From Sesamum alatum (lineage: Eukaryota > Streptophyta > Magnoliopsida > Lamiales > Pedaliaceae), in NCBI GenBank assembly GCA_034509735.1, contig JACGWO010000008.1, positions 16,999,864-17,063,863 on the forward strand: a DNA stretch of 64,000 nt, in the 5' to 3' direction. Each line of letters begins with the position of its first letter. Position 1 is the stretch's first letter. Positions 10,214 to 21,494 of the stretch are shown here, piece by piece. Under the pieces are notes generated by a model. It made no database searches and had not been told where the DNA came from. It saw nothing but the letters and a program-made list of their open reading frames with translations. The position numbers and the translations under genes were made by a program.

Positions 10214-11867
10214 CCAACCCTTTCTCCCTCATTCCCTATCCTAGCTACTTCAAATTCCCCAATATCATCAAAGTTTATCCCTTCTAACAGCCCCGTAATT
10301 TCCTCCTCATTTTGGAGTTATGATTTCATTCCCCTCACTATCTACCACTAGAATAGGCTCCCCTTCTTCCTCAACCACATAAATTTCAACAAGAATATCC
10401 ACACCTTTGTATGCATTTTGTATATTAGCACAACAAAGGTTTGGACATTCATTTTCTTATCTCCCTCAAACCCATTTCAAACCCTATCCCTGGCCTTTTG
10501 TAATAAAATCTTAAACATTTCATCTTCCTCCACATTGTTCACACATTCCTACCAGTTCAATCAATCCTAAGTAATCTAGATCAACATTTTCAAATACATG
10601 TTTCCTATCCCCTATGTATTTATGAGTAGGAGTAGACACAAAGTGACCACCCCACCAAAACTCAACCTTGTGAGTTTCAAAACTCTGCACACAAGTAGAA
10701 GAAACAAAATAGAAATGAAAAAAACCCTATATTAGACTCTTTAGATATAGGGGGGTAAACAAAGCAGAATGCTTAGTGGTCCACATACAATCCAAAACAG
10801 AAACATTAAACAAAGTCTACAACAAAGCAAAAACAGTAAACAAATGGGGGACCACAAAGCATAAACAATAAACTAGAAACAATAAATAAATACTAACATT
10901 ACCATTACCAAACAAACAAAATATAGAATAAAGATTTTTAAAACAACAAATACTACAATTAGTTTACTATAAATAGCATACCAATCACAATTACACATAG
11001 ATATATACATTTCATAGCATAAAAACATACAAATCAACAAAAGTCCAAAAACTCTAAAAACAAAAAAGGGGATTTTGTTATTAACTGTCATTTTTCTCAA
11101 TACTCAGCAAAAGACTTCCTCTGCAGTGTAGAATAGACTTGCAACACAAACGAAAAAAAGTAAAAGAAAAATGAGAAAATTAGAAGATTTAAAAAAATTG
11201 AACACAAACAAAAAAATTCAAAAAAATAAAAAAATTACTTACTGATTTTAGACAAGCACTGGAATCGCCTCTTTCACAACCTTCTCCAGAATCGCAATGT
11301 TTTAAAGTTGGTTTTTTGCACTAAAATCGCCTCTTTAAAACCCACTGCCCCTTTGTTTTCTTCGATCCCTAACCCCACACAAACCAAGCAATGTTACCTC
11401 TCTAGTTTAGGGTTAGATTCACAAGATTTAAGCTAACATTCAACAAATTTTCAATTTTTTTGGGTTAGATTTCACAAGATTTAGGCGCGTTTCTACAGAA
11501 CTAGGATTTTTTCTCTAAAAAAATCCCCGCAATTTTGCCTCTCTAATGTCGGTCACGTTGAAGTCAATGTTTTGGGGGTCAAATATAAAGGGGGCATTTT
11601 AGTTTTTTTATGCCGAAACAGACGTTCAAATAGTATATGTAGCCAGTGTGCTACATTTTTAAACTTACTGGTGGGTAAATTGCTTTTTAAATTAACACAA
11701 GGGGGTAAATTGCCATTTTTGGCTACACAGGTAGGTAAATTGCTATTCACCCATTTAAATCTATACTATTATATAAAGCAAATTCTGTTTTTACTAATAA
11801 ATGACGGTTACTTACACCGCAACACCAAATTTTAAAATAACCAAAAATATCCTTATGTATCTATCTA

Positions 11868-12521
11868 TCTATACTAATATAAAAAGAAAAGGCTTTTTTT
11901 AACTCACAAATTGCGGTTAATGAGACCGCGACACCAATTTTTTACTTATGCCAATAATACCCTGAGGTAGTTGTCTTTTCTTTTCTTTTCTTTTTTTTAG
12001 AAAAAGCCTTTTCACCTCACAAATGGCGGTTAATGACACCGCGACACTAATTTTTTTGTTATGCCGATAATACCCTTAAGGTAGTTTTCTTTCTTTTGCT
12101 TCTTTTTTTTTAAATGCATTGTTTGGTTTATATATACTAGTTGTTGTGGCACGCCGTCCCTGCGTGCATATAATAAATATTCTTTTGCACTTTAAAATAT
12201 ATTATTATTATAAATAAGAGTAAAATATAAATCATTACATCACATTAAAAAAATAAAAGAAAGAAAGAAAAAAATCTATTTATCAATTAGTGAAACTTTG
12301 GAAGTTAAATAAGTTGGTTATATTATTAGTTGAAGGGCATTTTTGACATCATAAAAAAATGGTGCAGCGGTGTAAGTAACCGTCGTTTGTGAGTATGGGG
12401 GAGTTTTCTTTATATAATAGTATAGATATATATATATATATATATTTTCTTATATTCAATAACTTTAAAGCGTGTAATATTATTTTATATGCACGCAGAG
12501 ACGACGTACTACGACAGCTAG
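11868..12521 (+). mobile_element. Helitron interrupted by a second Helitron
   Basis: The 5' end TCTATACTAATAT is at 11868. The 3' end, with hairpin ATGCACGCAGAGACGACGTAC and CTAG, is at 12518-12521. Sequence between 12137 and 12426 is a complete Helitron in the opposite orientation, and outer-element sequence resumes on either side. A partial internal duplication (about 11890-11990 repeated at 11998-12090) repeats the promoter-proximal block. A fragment of another 5' end lies just upstream, at 11760. Confidence 0.7.
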
Positions 12522-13516
12522 TATATATATAAATCAACACATTACATTTTAAAAAAAAAAGAAAAGAAGGAAAGAAAATAAAAGAAACTAACTTTAGGGA
12601 TATTATCGGCAAAATAAAAAAAAAATGGTGTCGCGGTGTCATAAACCGCCATTTGTGAGTGTGGAAGGGGTTTTCTTTATATATTAGTATAGATGTTTGG
12701 TTTATATATACTAGTTGTTGTGGCACGCCGTCCCTGCGTGCATATAATAAATATTCTTTTGCACTTTAAAATATATTATTATTATAAATAAGAGTAAAAT
12801 ATAAATCATTACATCACATTAAAAAATAAAAGAAAGAAAGAAAAAAATCTATTTATCAATTAGTGAAACTTTGGAAGTTAAATAAGTTGGTTATATTATT
12901 AGTTGAAGGGCATTTTTGATATCATAAAAAATGGTGCAGCGGTGTAAGTAACCGTCGTTTGTGAGTATGGGGGAGTTTTCTTTATATAATAGTATAGATC
13001 TATATATATATTTCTTATATTCAATAACTTTAAAGCGTGTAATATTATTTTATATGCACGCAGAGACGACGTGCTACGACAGCTAGTATATATATAAATC
13101 AACACATTACATTTAAAAAAAAAAGAAAAGAAGGAAAGAAAATAAAGGAAACTAACTTTAGGGATATTATCGGCAAAATAAAAAAAAAAATGGTGTCGCG
13201 GTGTCATAAACCGTCATTTGTGAGTGTGGAAGGGGTTTTCTTTATATATTAGTATAGATATATATTTTTTATATTCAATAACTTTAAAGCGTGTAATATT
13301 ATTTTATATGCACGCAGAGACGACGTGCCACGACAGCTAGTATATATATAAATCAACACATTACATTTAAAAAAAAAAGAAAAGAAGGAAAGAAAATAAA
13401 AGAAACTAACTTTAGGGATATTATCGGCAAAATAAAAAAAATGGTGTCGCGGTGTCATAAACCGCCATTTGTGAGTGTGGAGGGGGTTTTCTTTATATAT
13501 TAGTATAGATGAGAAA
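12127..13516. repeat. tandem array of a composite Helitron unit
   Basis: The segment with two head-to-tail Helitron pieces is repeated. The CTAG that opens each unit lies at 12137 and again at 12711 (574 bp apart). The internal CTAG recurs at 12518, 13083 and 13337. There are thus two full units of about 570 bp and a third half unit of about 254 bp, with few substitutions between them. This looks like unequal exchange or replication slippage after insertion, or concatemeric Helitron transposition. Confidence 0.8.
12137..12426 (-). mobile_element. small non-autonomous Helitron, 290 bp
   Basis: On the minus strand it runs from TCTATACTATTATATAAAG to a hairpin-CTAG end (plus strand CTAGTTGTTGTGGCACGCCG). 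It sits inside the plus-oriented Helitron at 11868-12521. Confidence 0.75.
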
Positions 13517-13534
13517 TATATGTATATATGTATA

Positions 13535-13783
13535 TCTATACTATTATATAAAGCAAACTCTATTTTTACTAATAAATGGCGGTTACTTACACCGCAACAC
13601 CAATTTTTTGGTTATATGGATAATACTCCTAAGTTAGTTTTAATTTCTTTTCTTTCTTTCTTTCTTTCTTTTATTTTTAAATGCAATGTGTTAATTAATA
13701 TGTATATTTTCTTATTTATAATAACTTTAAAGCGTGCAATATTATTTTATATGCACTCAGGGACAGCGTGCCATGACGGCTAG
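13535..13783 (+). mobile_element. complete small Helitron, 249 bp
   Basis: It starts TCTATACTATTATATAAAGC and ends with a hairpin region (ATGCACTCAGGGACAGCGTGC) followed by CTAG, with A before and T after the element. It contains a TTTC-repeat tract at about 13645-13670 and no open frame of note. Confidence 0.8.
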
Positions 13784-13940
13784 TATATATAAATCAACAC
13801 ATTAATTTAAAAAAAAAAAGGAAAGAAAATAAAAGAAACTAACTTTAGGGGTATTATCGGCAAAAAAAAAATAGTGTCGCGGTGTCATAAACCGCCATTT
13901 GTGAGTGTGGAGTGGGTTTTCTTTATATATTAGTATATAT
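13784..13940 (-). mobile_element. partial Helitron copy
   Basis: This is the 5' half of the same family in minus orientation, ending on the plus strand in TATATATTAGTATA. Its hairpin end is missing, replaced by the neighbouring copy at 13535-13783. Confidence 0.6.
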
Positions 13941-13955
13941 ATATATATTTATATA

Positions 13956-14272
13956 GAGGGGAAATAACATTTTTCGTCCTGTATCTTAGGGCCTTCCCAT
14001 TTTTAATCCCATTGATTACGGGATTATCCCTTTTGGTCCCATATGTTATGAAATTTTTACTTTTGGTCCCAAAACTTTCAAAAAGTAACACTTTTGGTCC
14101 CATGCATTTTAACGGCCACGTGGCACTTTCCCTTAAATATCTAACGGAAAGTGTCATGGGATCAAAAGTGCTACTTTTTGAAAGTTACAGGACCAAAAAT
14201 GAAAATCCCGTATTCAATGGGACAAAAAGTAGAAATGATCCAAGTTATGGGATAAAAAATATTATTTTCCCT
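13956..14272. mobile_element. fold-back element with long TIRs
   Basis: The left arm (GAGGGGAAATAACATTTTT, then phrases such as TTTTGGTCCCAT) is repeated in inverse orientation on the right, ending TATTATTTTCCCTATA. Arms of about 130 bp account for most of the 317 bp. The open frames crossing it on both strands are consequences of the palindrome. Confidence 0.75.
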
Positions 14273-14364
14273 ATATATATATATTTGTACTATTATACAA
14301 TTAGTTCTCTATATCTTGTATGAAATATCAGTATAGCTGATGAATGTTTACATGGGTACTGCAG

Positions 14365-14430
14365 GCAACAGAAGCAAGACAAAGGATATTTGAAGGGACA
14401 GTTCCTGCTCAAGTTATTGGGCTCATCTGA
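14365..14430 (+). other. possible terminal exon of an unidentified gene
   Basis: After an acceptor-like TACTGCAG, one frame reads ATEARQRIFEGTVPAQVIGL and one more residue before a TGA, followed by UTR-like sequence. A second frame is also open for about 33 codons. I do not recognise either peptide. It lies between a fold-back element and a Helitron, so it may be a captured gene fragment or the last exon of a gene whose other exons are far upstream. Confidence 0.25.
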
Positions 14431-14682
14431 TCTTTTTCTTTTGCTTGTTTTTTATGTGTAGAAAGTCTAGTGGCTAGAATAAAGAACAAACATCCGTGAT
14501 AAATTTAAAATTCAATAATGTGTTAACATTCAAGATAATACCTCTGAAAATTTTGGAGAAAAGCAAAAACACATCCCTTTTTACAGGACTTCTCATGAAA
14601 ATATAAAAATATATTACATTAATTCACCATAAAATGTTACAGTTCGATATGTAAAACATAATGCATTTACGTTAAAATAAAA

Positions 14683-14998
14683 CTAGTCGTCGTGGCACGT
14701 CGTCCCTACGTGCATATAAAATAATATTATACGCTAGAATTATTATAAATATAAAATAATATATATAAATCAATATATTATATTTTTTAAAAAAAGAAAG
14801 AAAAGAAAAAAAAACTACCTTAGGAGTATTATCGGCATAATCAAAATTTGGTGTCGCAGTGTCATTAACCGCCATTGGTGAGTTGAAAAGGCCTTTCTTT
14901 TATATATAGTATAGATAATTTTCTTTATGTTTAATAAATTTAAAACGTGCAATATTATTTTATATGCACGTAGAGACAGCGTGCGACGACGATCAGTA
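14683..14998 (-). mobile_element. complete small Helitron (minus) followed by a stray 3' end (plus)
   Basis: 14683-14915 is a 233-bp minus-strand copy (plus strand CTAGTCGTCGTGGCACGTCG at one end, AGTATAGA at the other). It is immediately followed by an orphan plus-strand 3' end (about 14918-14998) with hairpin ATGCACGTAGAGACAGCGTGC and a decayed GATCAGT in place of CTAGT. Confidence 0.7.
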
Positions 14999-15269
14999 GA
15001 TAAAAATGAGAGGATAGAATTGGAGACTACAAACTTTTAATAATCTCCACCATAAAAATATAAAAAATACATTTTTACAGAAAATGATCAATTTTTACAT
15101 TGTAAAAATAAACTTTTAGAATAAATTAAATCTGTAAAATCCATTTTTTTAAACATATAAACAACTATTTAATAAAAAGATTTAATATTAACAATCACAT
15201 AGTCAATAACTTTTTAAGTGCATTTCCATATTTAGAAGTAAATGATGTCATTCGGCTACAATCCTTACA

Positions 15270-16778
15270 TTGTAGGATAAAATGCATCAAACCCCCTTGT
15301 GTTTTGAAAAGTCGGCTAAAAATCCCCATGTGTTTTGAAAATAGGCAAAAAACCCCTCTATATTTTGTAAAAGTTAGCTCAATCGCCCCTCTCCGTTAAA
15401 AAACACTAACGGCGTTAATGACCGTTATGCCCTTACTTATTATATTTTATTCTTTATTTTAATGACCATTGAATCTTTATTTATTATATCAGAGCTGTTA
15501 GATCTAATCAATTAATTTTGACCGTTGAATTTTAAATTTACAAAAAAATCAATGATTAGATTTAATTAATTAAAAATATATTATAAAGAATAAATATTAT
15601 TATTAATAAAATAAATTCAAAATCAAAACCCCCCTCCCTACCCCCGCGCCCCACCCACCCCCTGCTGTCCAAGGAGACGACGGCGACGCTGTCGCCCCTG
15701 CATTTGGGCGACTGGTCGTCGCCCATATTCAAGGGCGACCACGGACGTCGCCCATAGTTTTTCTGGGCGACGGCCGTTGTCGCCCATCTGGTACACAGAA
15801 GGGGGCGACCTCGTCGCCCCAATCTACGGCGACGGTGGTCGCCCACAATCCTGGGCGACGGCTCGCCCATAGTTTTTCTGGGCGACGGCCGTTGTCGCCC
15901 ATCTGGTACACAGAAGGGGGCGACCTCGTCGCCCCAATCTACGGCGACGGTGGTCGCCCACAATCCTGGGCGACGGCTCGCCCATAGTTTTTCTGGGCGA
16001 CGGCCGTTGTCGCCCATCTGGTACACAGAAGGGGGCGACCTCGTCGCCCCAATCTACGGCGACGGTGGTCGCCCACAATCCTGGGCGACGGCGACGGCCG
16101 TCGCCCAGGGCCTCTTTCTTTTTATTTTTTTTTAACTTTTTAATTTTGATTTTTTAATTTAAAAATAACTAAGAATTTAAATTAATTAATTTAAAGTAAT
16201 TCATTTAAATATTTTTAAATTTTAAAAAGTGTTAGATTTTAATTTTTATACTTAATGATTTTAATTTTAGTATTATTTGTAGTAAATAAAGATAATTTAT
16301 TTTAATATTTTAATTAAATAATAATTTAAAATTAATAATATATAATTATTATATTTCATTAAGATTTATATTTGTTAAGATATTTAAATTTAAAAAATAA
16401 ATTTACTATATTAATCTTTGTATTATGATATTAATTTGATATTTCAATTTAAATTATAAAATTTCAAATTTTTTATATTTTTTTATATTTTTAAGTAAAT
16501 ATATTAAAAAATATCTAATTTTTTTACATAGATGAAAATATAAAAAAAGAAAAAGCGTTTAAAATAAGTCAAAAATGCACTTAGTCAAACATATAGACCT
16601 TCATAAGGGTATTTTTGTCAAAATTGCATAAAAAGGGCTAAAAAAAAGGGCTAGAAATTACCTCCACTCGCACAACACGCGCATTTAGTACATCTTCCGT
16701 CAATTCATAATGAAAGGGATATTTTTTGTTGACTTTTATAAAATATAGAAGGTAAAATGTATTTTAGCCTACATTTTA
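15270..16778 (+). mobile_element. long-TIR non-autonomous DNA element (copy 2) with GC-rich core
   Basis: The left arm starts near CATTGTAGGATAAAATGCAT and contains CCCCTTGTGTTTTGAAAA. The right arm, read in reverse, starts near AAAATGTAGGCTAAAATACA and contains TATATTTTATAAAAGTCAAC. Both arms match the outer arms of the 1395-6290 element in reverse. The middle is strikingly GC-rich (15650-16110) and holds a 115-bp tandem repeat, bordered by very AT-rich DNA. No transposase is visible. Its right end stops about 360 bp before the RPN2 copy A start codon. Confidence 0.65.
15751..16095. repeat. 115-bp tandem repeat, three copies, GGGCGAC-rich
   Basis: Units start at 15751, 15866 and 15981, each beginning CCCATAGTTTTTCTGGGCG, and are almost identical. 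They are dense in GGGCGAC and its complement GTCGCCC, so each unit also contains short inverted repeats. The period is not a multiple of three, so the long open frames here rotate through all three frames from unit to unit and are not evidence of a protein. Confidence 0.95.
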
Positions 16779-17139
16779 AGCACAAGAGGTGTTTGAAAAT
16801 AACTTGCAAAAAAAAAGTTGTTTGAAAAAAAAGGAGAAAAAAAGAAATAAATCGAAAAAAGGTTCCACTTTGCCCATCCTACAAGAAACTCCGACAACCA
16901 AAACCCCAAAAAGAATAAAGATCAAGAATTTCAATTGGCAAACACCCCTCACCTCATTCTACCCCATTTCCACCTGAAACTCTTTCTGAAATCCACTTCT
17001 ACTCTTCGTTTCCAAGTATTGTGGCGTTGTTAATGTTAGACTTAGTTGGTTCTACTTTGTAGTAAACCTCCGCTTCCGTCGCCTCCCCAGAAAACCCTTG
17101 ACCCCAAATCCCCTTGGATCCAAGCCCTGATTTCATACA

Positions 17140-20100
17140 ATGGCTGCTGCAGCGACTATGGTCAGCTCGGCGGGTGGGCTACTGGCCATGCTGAACGAGA
17201 GCCACCCGGCTCTTAAGCTACACGCGCTCTCTAATCTCAATGCATTTGTTGACTACTTCTGGCCGGAGATCTCCACCTCCGTTCCCATCATGTAAACTAT
17301 TTTTATTCCAATTTTTTATGATTATATGAATTAGCATTTTTGTTGCTTGATTTTTTTGTAAGGAAATGGTATTTTGGGACATCGAATTGAATTTGGGAAT
17401 TTCTGAAATTGAGTTCTTTATCGGTGTATTGAGCGTGTTTGGTTTTCGGTGTGATTGTTAACTGCCTTCCCTTTTGGGTGCAGTGGGGGGGGGGGGGGGG
17501 GGTTGTTTGACATGGTGTGATAAGAATTATTCAATTTTGGTGCTTGGGGTTTTAGAATGGCATAAACTTGTGGTAAATGGGGTGATAGAGAGCCGCAACT
17601 TGAGATTGTTTGAGTTATGGGCCTTGAATCTAGTCGGTTTACTGTAAGCTAAATTTTTGAAAGAAGGAAGTGAAAAGAGAAATGTTGTGGAATATGTGTA
17701 GATCACAGTTTTAGATTGTTAGGTGAAATGAAAACATTTTTGTTTTGGGATGGGGATCAGGTGGCTGCAGACTGGCCGTGGGGGAGAGGGAGGGGGTCAA
17801 CTGTGGTTAGTACGGCTTTTTTGAATGAATAGACACTCCAAGTGTGATCAGTGTTATCTGTTTGCCTGTATTTGTATCAGTAGGTTTTTATACGGTGATA
17901 TTTGGCCTGTCTGATTCTCGGGTGATTGTTATCTGCCTTTGTCCTTTTGGGTCCACTGTGGGTTTGTCTGAATGATGTAATAAAAATTGTTCGATTTTGG
18001 TGCTTCGGGTTTATGTTTAAGAAATGGCACAAAATTGTGTGAAATTGGGTGAAGAGAACTGCAGCTAGAGATTGTTCACGTTATGCGCGTGATAAACTAT
18101 TTAAAAATTGGGGAGTTAAAAGAGGGGAAACTTAAAATGTTGGGAATAGTGTGGATAGCGGTTTTTAGATTGTTAGATAGATGACATCAAAACCTCATTC
18201 TTTTAGATGGGGGTGGGTGGCTGGGGGGGGGGGGGGGATTGACTGTGGTTAAAAGGGTGTCTTTGAATGCATAGAGACTCCAAAGTTCTGATTAGTGTTC
18301 TTTGTTTGCCTATATTTGTATAATTGTATCTATAAGTTTTTATATCTTGATAAACATGCATTAATTCAGATATTATGCATACCTTATAGGCTTATAGCTG
18401 AATTTGCTTACTTCTAGCTAGAGGCTTTTCCATCATGTATGCAGAGCTGGGGGTATACTGCTTATCCAATTCCACAGTTAGCTTCGATTATACTGCTGCT
18501 TGTTTAAGGAATGCCTTGAACTTTCTGTTTCTTGTCAACTATTGTCCATTCAGAAATTTTTATTTGATCCTGTATCTCATTATGAGATTCTTCCTAAGAC
18601 TTATGCATGTGTGTTTTTATTTGTAATTTGTCTTTGAACTGCATGCAGATTGTGGTTAAGTCCCCTTGCTGGTAACCTTGACTTATAAAATGTATAATAC
18701 TTATCTTCTTGTTATTTCGGTGCAGAGAAAGTTTATATGAAGATGAAGAGTTTGACCAGAGGCAACTAGCTGCCTTGCTTGTCTCAAAGGTGATTCTTTG
18801 TGTGTTTAGTTGTTTATTTGTTTGTTATATAGGATAATCCTATATTCCTTCTCTGACTACTTTATGTTAGGTGCTCACCTTGATTGCCTACTTCTTTAAT
18901 CCATCAAAAGGTCACCTACTGTTATTTCCGAAGTGAGTTGGTGGTCCTAGCATGAGTTGTAATTATAGCATTCGCCTTTTTGCTCACTCTTCTATGTAAA
19001 GTTCTTCTCCTGCTTCAATTCTTTGTTGGATTTCCAAGCAGTTATTAATACATCGAAGGTCAATGGTTGAGGAGAAACTTATATGCTTTTGATTGGGATT
19101 TCACTAGGACTACCATTGGCTTGACTTCTTCTTAGACCTCATGTAAACATCTATGATTATTTATGGACTTCAAAGCAAGGTTGAAAATTGGAGACAATCT
19201 GGAACATAAATGCATAAGAACATATATTCTTGTTATGTTTTCAACATTATTAGAAAAAACAAAAGTTTGAGTAGTTTGAGGATAGTCATCTGGAAATTGG
19301 AATGTTAACCTTTTCAACATAAATATTCTGAGCCAATACTTTTAGTGGTTTTTACTGGTCAAGAGAATTTTGAAGTATCTCTTTGTCGCACGTCCATGAG
19401 TTAACTTTTCCATTGATGACTTGGACATGATGAAGTTTCTCATCATATTTCTGCAAATAAAAGCAACTCATTGCGACTGGTTACCTTGAAGGATGTGCCA
19501 AGGCTTTTTCCTCCTTTTGGGTTTTGAAACTCTGCATTGGTGTTTTGTAGTATAGTTCCTGACAAGCATGCATGCCTTGAGTGATCCTGATGAAGTTCTC
19601 TTTTGCATGGTTAACTTTGGCAATTCAGTGGTTGGTTGATCCTTTTTTTTTTTTCTATAAAAAAGGGATGCTACTTATTCATTTGACTACTATTCTCCTA
19701 TTTGTAATGAGTAATTTCCTTATAAAAACATCTCGAGGCCAGGAAATGAAATACAATGAAGATTCTCACTTCAGTCATTCAACTTATGAACTACAGTCAA
19801 TGCAAAACGATTGGGTTTACTGCTACCCTGAGTATGCTCATTAGTTTCTACTTAATTTGTCTCATCCATATCTTTTGTCGAGTTTCCCAGAAGGAATTTA
19901 TTTGGATATTCAGCTTTATATGACTCATGTTGGCTATAGATATGCTAGTTCAAAGAATTGAAGATATATTGAGGAAATGCCATTTTAATTTGTAAATTGA
20001 GATATTAGCATAAAAAATACTTGATATAAAAAATCTTAACATAAAATATTCTCCATCTGATGTATTTTTAGATGAAAATATTATTGATTTTTAAGTTCGT

Positions 20101-21461
20101 AAAGATAATGACATTTGTAAGTTTCTTTATGAGCCTAAGCAATGTGACATCAAAACTATCTATTTTCTAGGGAAATTATATATCAGGTTCTGGTTGAACC
20201 TTGGCTCTGGATCTCTGGTGCCTGTTTGAACTGTCTTTCTTAAATTGTAGCTTGACTGGTTTTGGTGGAATAAGTCATGTTTCTGCATAACCCTGGTAGC
20301 TTAACTGGTTGGGACAGCAATATCTGTTTACAATTAATCAATGTGCTTATCTCATTAATGTTAAACAGTACTATAATAGGTGATATTAGTACTAGAGGTA
20401 GTATCATGCAGGTAAAAAAATGCATATTTATCTTCTATCCAACTATTGCTAGAATTCTCCTTGTGCACTGCTGCCCATGGATCTGTCTTGGGACACTCCT
20501 CCCATATGCTATCAAGTAGTATGTTAAAAGTAGTGCAACAACCTTTCTGTCATCTAGCTTGTGACATTTTGATAGTCTATCCCACAAGTTCAGTATTCTT
20601 CTAGAATGCAGCCTTTTTTTTGTTGGAATTATCTCTTGACTGTATTAGATGACATTTATTGGAGAAATCATTTGGTATGCCTGTTTTGACATTTTCGTAT
20701 TGTCCTTAACAAATTACCATGGACTCTCTCATCAGGTTTTCTATTATTTGGGTGAACTTAATGATTCATTATCATATGCCCTGGGAGCTGGTCCTCAATT
20801 TGATGTGTCAGAGGATTCAGACTATGTCCATACTCTTCTTGGTAAGAATTTATCTTTCCACCTTTTGTTTGGAAATTGTGAAGAACTCATGGTCCAACAT
20901 TCCCCTTACTTTATTTCAGCGGTCACTTGATACTTATTCATAAAGTTGTAATATAGTCTGCTTTGTATGCGTGGAGCTTCTAATAGTTTCTATTATCTTC
21001 TTGTATCCCCCAGCCAAAGCAATTGATGAATATGCCAGTCTGAAGACTAAGGCAGCTGAGGCAAATGATGAATCAGCAGTGGTTGACCCTAGACTGGAGG
21101 CGATTGTCGAGAGAATGCTGGATAAGTATGTGAGATATCTTCATGTTACTGAACATAGTAATATTATGGTTTCATCAGCTTATATGTTGACTTTTCTCCC
21201 CTTATCTACAGATGTATAGCAGATGGAAAATTTCAACAAGCTATAGGAATGACCATTGAGTGTAGACGATTGGATAAGCTTGAGGAAGCAGTTATAAGGA
21301 GTGATAATGTTCATGCTACTATTAATTATTGTATTGATATCTCTCATTCTTTTGTCAACCGAAGAGAATATCGTCTTGAGGTGAACTCCTTTAGCACATT
21401 CATAGTTCTTTTCATGCAGACCGTTCATAAGCTTATAATTGAGCACTTCCGTTTCAATTGC

Positions 21462-21494
<33 letters not shown>

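Larger units (their letters stand above)
7756..10690 (-). pseudogene. MuDR-type transposase gene lacking its catalytic core
   Basis: On the minus strand the N-terminal plant-mobile-domain-like segment (10680-10540) reads FWWGGHFVSTPTHKYIGDRK and then the LDYLGLIELVG block. An acidic, Glu/Gly-rich repeat region follows (about 10350-9020, split by the solo LTR and ending in DDLSDSDYVQL and EDSSDDDMF). After a stop and frame change, a SWIM zinc finger is clear at about 8960-8900 (CSCRMFQLCGYPCAHACAAI). A zinc knuckle (CSNC then GH, with an in-frame TAG before the last Cys) lies near 8650. Low-complexity tail exons with good splice sites follow at about 8495-8420, 8335-8264, 8176-8105 and from 8018. 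The MULE DDE transposase domain between the acidic region and SWIM is absent. Confidence 0.75.
7285..11757 (-). mobile_element. Mutator-like element (MULE) remnant with degenerate long TIRs
   Basis: The left arm (about 7285-7540) carries TAGCATTTTACCTACC and later AAAAATGGCATATTACCCCC. The right arm (about 11560-11757), read in reverse, carries TAGCAATTTACCTACC and AAAAATGGCAATTTACCCCC. These are degenerate TIRs of 100-200 bp enclosing a minus-strand MuDR-type gene remnant. A solo LTR (9468-10213) interrupts it. The right end lies only 2-3 bp from a Helitron start at 11760. Exact ends and the 9-bp duplication could not be fixed by eye. Confidence 0.65.
11758..15000. mobile_element. cluster of nested and tandem small Helitrons
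   Basis: Many copies of one short non-autonomous Helitron family lie here in both orientations. Each begins TCTATACTA(A/T)TATA and ends in CTAG. A terminal hairpin built on GCACGCAGAGACGACGTGC precedes the CTAG, and a GGCGGTTA(C/A)T(T/G)ACACCGC-like block lies near the start. Insertion is between A and T without duplication where visible. Individual copies are listed separately. None codes for Rep/Helicase. Confidence 0.8.

Noticed and set aside
12349..13458. Repeated minus-strand open frames (peptides with PRHHFFF)
   Set aside because: They arise from the tandem Helitron units; poly-purine tracts give Phe runs. No coding signature.
15562..16078. Open frames of up to 154 codons across the 115-bp GC-rich repeats
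   Set aside because: The repeat length is not a multiple of three, so the same DNA is read in different frames in successive units; open frames in GC-rich DNA are expected. No start context, splice sites or family motif.
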